Origin: Clostridia bacterium
GTDB taxonomy: Bacteria > Bacillota > Clostridia > Oscillospirales > Acutalibacteraceae
Direction of reading: 5' to 3'
Assembly: GCA_017382915.1 (NCBI GenBank)
Contig: JAFNZJ010000022.1
Location: 1 to 10,420 of the forward strand
DNA: 10,420 nucleotides
Shown one piece after another: positions 8,311-10,420 of this stretch. Made by a program: the position numbers and the translations under genes. The notes below the pieces were generated by a model. The model ran no database searches. It had not been told where the DNA came from and saw only the letters and a program-made list of their open reading frames with translations. Positions within the stretch are counted from its first letter, which is position 1, and every line of letters starts with the position of its first letter.

Positions 8311-10420
8311 TTATGGAAGATTTACGTTCCAACCTGCTACAAACTGTGCAAGTAAAACAACGTCATCCAGGTTAGTATTGCCGTCGCTGTTAACGTCAAG
8401 CGCCGATGCGTTGTGGCTAACGCCCTGCCAACCTGCAACAACCTGTGCCAAGGCAACAACGTCATCCAAGTTTACATCACCGCTGTCATCAATATCACCT
8501 GCGGTGTAACTTAACTGATTATCATTTAAAACAACAGGCAAACCAAAAATATGAAGGTAGTATGGCCCACTTTGCCTTTCCTTATAAAGGTTATAGTAAA
8601 TTATTCCCAATTCGGTTTGGGCAATAAAGTACTGGTCAAAAGCGTTTCCACTACCAATACCATAACCAAACTCTTCCAAACCGTGTTGTTTTAATACTTT
8701 AGTGGTAACGTATTCTTTACTGCCGTCCTTACAGGAAAGTTCCATTTTTATGGTACCTGCTTCATTAAAGCTTTCCACCTTAACGCCGACAATATATAAA
8801 TCAGCAAAGGTAATAAGGTTTTTGGCCGTTGCCTGCATACCCAAATAGCTTATGGTTGTAACACCATCAATGGTTTGTATGGTTGCGTATTTATCACCAA
8901 TTAATACGTTCACTGTGCTTAAGCCGTATCTGGTATACCTAATATTTTGCTCTGAAACGGTAATTTCCTGACTGCCATCTGCTGTGGTTACCTTAAATTT
9001 CATACCAATATAATTAGGTATTACCTGGTCGGAAATATAACTGTTTTTAGTGGGACCGTTAAGTATTTCAATACCTGTAACGTCACTTTTATTTATTTTT
9101 ACGTCATAAGTAGCCTTTGCACCAAGGTATGTAAAGGTTATGGTGTTTTCACCATCCACACCCCAAGGATTTGAATGCTGTATGTCAGCATAATCCACGC
9201 AGTAGCCGTCAACCGGAATTTGCAAACTATAATCTTTATTAAGTTTAATGGTTGCGGGGGCTCGACCATCTTTATAATAAATTTTTACGGTAAATTTATC
9301 CAGATAATCGTGGTAGTTATATGAGTAATACTCGAAGTTTCCTTCCCAAGTACCATTGGTTTCAACTTCAAAGGTTGGAAAACCGTTATCAATAACCTCT
9401 ATCCTATCAACGGGGTTGTCAACAATTTTTACGTTATAGTCGCATTTGGCACCCAAATATTCAAAGGTTATTTTATTATTTTCGCCACCCTTTATCCAAT
9501 GTTCTAAATCCTGTGACGAATAATAATTCACATAGTTTCCATCAATTATATTGAGGTCGTCATAACTTAAAGGTTTTATTACGGGGGCACGACCATCATT
9601 ATAGGTTACCTTTAATGAAAGTTTATTAAATAACATATAATAATCGTACCAAAAATAACTAACCTCTTTATTAAGGATATGGTCCCAATACTCATTCCAA
9701 TATCCGGAACCGTTTTCATAAAGGAAGGCGTCGCCGTTTTCAATAATTTCAATTTTTTCTACCGGGTTTTCGGTTATTTTTACGTTATAGGTGGTCTGGG
9801 CACCCATATACTTAAATACTATTAAATTATCATCGGCGCCTATCGACCACTCTTTACTTGACTGGTATGACGTAGCTAAAACATTTTTTCCGTCAACCAA
9901 TATTTCATCATTATAACCGTCATATTCAAGTTTTTGCACTAAAGGTGCGCGACCATCATTATAGGTTACCTTTAATGAAAGTTTGTCTAACTGATCGTAG
10001 TACTGGTAGTAAAAATATGGTTCTTCCTCACCTGTTTCTTCGTTTAACGCGGTGTCCCAATATCCTGAACCTTCTTTATAAAGGGCGGGGAAACCATTAT
10101 CAATAATTTCAATTTTTTCTACCGCACTTTTTTTAATATTCACGTTATATGTGGCTTCCATGCCCAAATAACTTACTGTTATTAAATTTTCGGTTCCGCC
10201 TACTGTCCAAGGTTGTTCATCCTGGTTAGAATAATCCGAAACCGGGGTGTCTAAAATAATACCGCTGCCCAAAGGCTGAATATATGGGTCACGGCCATCA
10301 CTATAATTGATTTTTAATGAAAGCAGCGGCAGGTACTGACCATAATTATAGTAAAAATATGGTTCTTGATCAGAGTACGAGGTCCAATAACCGCTTTCCT
10401 CTTCAACCAGCGTTGGAAAA
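8311..10420 (-). CDS. Ig-like repeat protein with C-terminal type I dockerin (5'-partial)
   Basis: This is the C-terminal part (about 702 codons) of a large, presumably secreted protein; the N-terminus and signal peptide lie beyond the right edge. Four full-size tandem Ig-like repeats (resembling bacterial Ig group 3, Big_3) are followed by a shorter fifth (9054 to about 8812). Next is a unique region of about 100 aa (about 8811-8515), then a dockerin (about 8505-8314). The dockerin has two calcium-binding loops, DIDDSGDVNLDD and DVNSDGNTNLDD, each followed by an AQ-VAGW helix, and ends WNVNLP. Dockerins bind cohesins on scaffoldins or the cell surface. No catalytic domain is visible, so the protein may be an adhesin or structural component, or an enzyme whose catalytic part lies upstream. 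An in-frame TTG at 10272 is not the start, because the repeat pattern continues unbroken to 10419. A two-way terminator follows the stop. Confidence 0.9.
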   Translation of the reverse strand, partial: FPTLVEEESGYWTSYSDQEPYFYYNYGQYLPLLSLKINYSDGRDPYIQPLGSGIILDTPVSDYSNQDEQPWTVGGTENLITVSYLGMEATYNVNIKKSAVEKIEIIDNGFPALYKEGSGYWDTALNEETGEEEPYFYYQYYDQLDKLSLKVTYNDGRAPLVQKLEYDGYNDEILVDGKNVLATSYQSSKEWSIGADDNLIVFKYMGAQTTYNVKITENPVEKIEIIENGDAFLYENGSGYWNEYWDHILNKEVSYFWYDYYMLFNKLSLKVTYNDGRAPVIKPLSYDDLNIIDGNYVNYYSSQDLEHWIKGGENNKITFEYLGAKCDYNVKIVDNPVDRIEVIDNGFPTFEVETNGTWEGNFEYYSYNYHDYLDKFTVKIYYKDGRAPATIKLNKDYSLQIPVDGYCVDYADIQHSNPWGVDGENTITFTYLGAKATYDVKINKSDVTGIEILNGPTKNSYISDQVIPNYIGMKFKVTTADGSQEITVSEQNIRYTRYGLSTVNVLIGDKYATIQTIDGVTTISYLGMQATAKNLITFADLYIVGVKVESFNEAGTIKMELSCKDGSKEYVTTKVLKQHGLEEFGYGIGSGNAFDQYFIAQTELGIIYYNLYKERQSGPYYLHIFGLPVVLNDNQLSYTAGDIDDSGDVNLDDVVALAQVVAGWQGVSHNASALDVNSDGNTNLDDVVLLAQFVAGWNVNLP
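8812..10419 (-). repeat. Tandem Ig-like domain repeats (327-360 bp units)
   Basis: The units begin at 10419 (109 aa), 10092 (120 aa), 9732 (117 aa), 9381 (109 aa) and 9054 (degenerate, about 81 aa). The typical order is an NG-FP start, a GYW segment, a Tyr-rich stretch such as YFYYQYYDQLDKL, then LKVTYNDGRAP, a variable middle, a W-G-N-IT-F-YLGA strand, YNVKI, and V-KIEIIDNG leading into the next unit. The units starting at 10092 and 9732 still share exact DNA: 35 nt (9950-9984 and 9590-9624) and 25 nt (10100-10124 and 9740-9764), each pair exactly 360 bp apart. This points to recent duplication or recombination between these two units. The first unit starts one base inside the window edge, so more copies may lie beyond. 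Confidence 0.88.

Noticed and set aside
9590..9984. CRISPR array or mobile-element ends suggested by repeated DNA.
   Set aside because: The repeats are 360 bp apart, in frame, and encode the same protein motif. They are domain duplications within a gene.
8311..10272. Treating the TTG at 10272 as the start of the dockerin protein.
   Set aside because: The frame stays open to the window edge and continues the Ig-like repeat (YFYYNY, NYSDGRDP) upstream, and no signal peptide is seen at 10272. The gene is 5'-truncated by the window.

Overview
The window looks like a piece of the chromosome of a low-to-mid-GC Clostridia bacterium (Firmicutes). A Ruminococcaceae/Oscillospiraceae-type gut or fibre-associated lineage is the best guess. 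The grounds are Clostridia-like RpoB and RpoC sequences, strong AGGAGG-type ribosome binding sites, a DUF421-DUF4363 gene pair, and a dockerin-bearing protein with Ig-like repeats. This placement is inferred from protein character; no 16S or database search was possible.

Layout from left to right. (1) 1-5079, minus strand: the RNA polymerase genes rpoC (N-terminal 419 codons only, cut by the left edge) and rpoB (complete, 1267 aa, with a long acidic tail), 17 nt apart. (2) 5080-5385: a non-coding stretch holding a perfect-consensus sigma-A promoter for rpoBC (TTGACA-17-TATAAT), an A/T-rich inverted repeat just upstream of it, a transcribed leader of about 170 nt with two hairpins, and the terminator of the next operon. 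(3) 5386-7008, minus strand: a two-gene iron-sulfur cluster operon, iscS (cysteine desulfurase) then iscU/nifU (scaffold, with an unusual Cys/His-rich tail), with its own promoter at 7046-7074. (4) 7205-8259, plus strand: a DUF421 (YetF-like) membrane protein overlapping by 4 nt a DUF4363 membrane-anchored protein. A possible forespore-type (sigma-G-like) promoter precedes them. (5) 8262-8294: a symmetric hairpin that can end transcription from both sides. (6) 8314-10420, minus strand: the C-terminal part of a large secreted-type protein with tandem Ig-like (Big_3-like) repeats of 109-120 aa and a C-terminal type I dockerin. Its 5' end lies beyond the right edge.

The genes fall into independent transcription units: core transcription, Fe-S assembly, a DUF421/DUF4363 membrane pair, and an extracellular dockerin protein. 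IscS supplies sulfur from cysteine and IscU is the platform for cluster building. RpoB and RpoC form the catalytic core of RNA polymerase. The dockerin protein would dock onto a cohesin elsewhere, perhaps in a cellulosome-like assembly.

I see no CRISPR array, transposase, phage gene, tRNA or rRNA. Most of the window is well-known housekeeping sequence. The items most worth a second look are the Tyr-rich repeat protein, the structured rpoB leader together with the separation of rpoBC from the ribosomal-protein genes, the IscU tail, and the possible sporulation promoter on the DUF421 pair. None of these amounts to demonstrated evidence of a new system.
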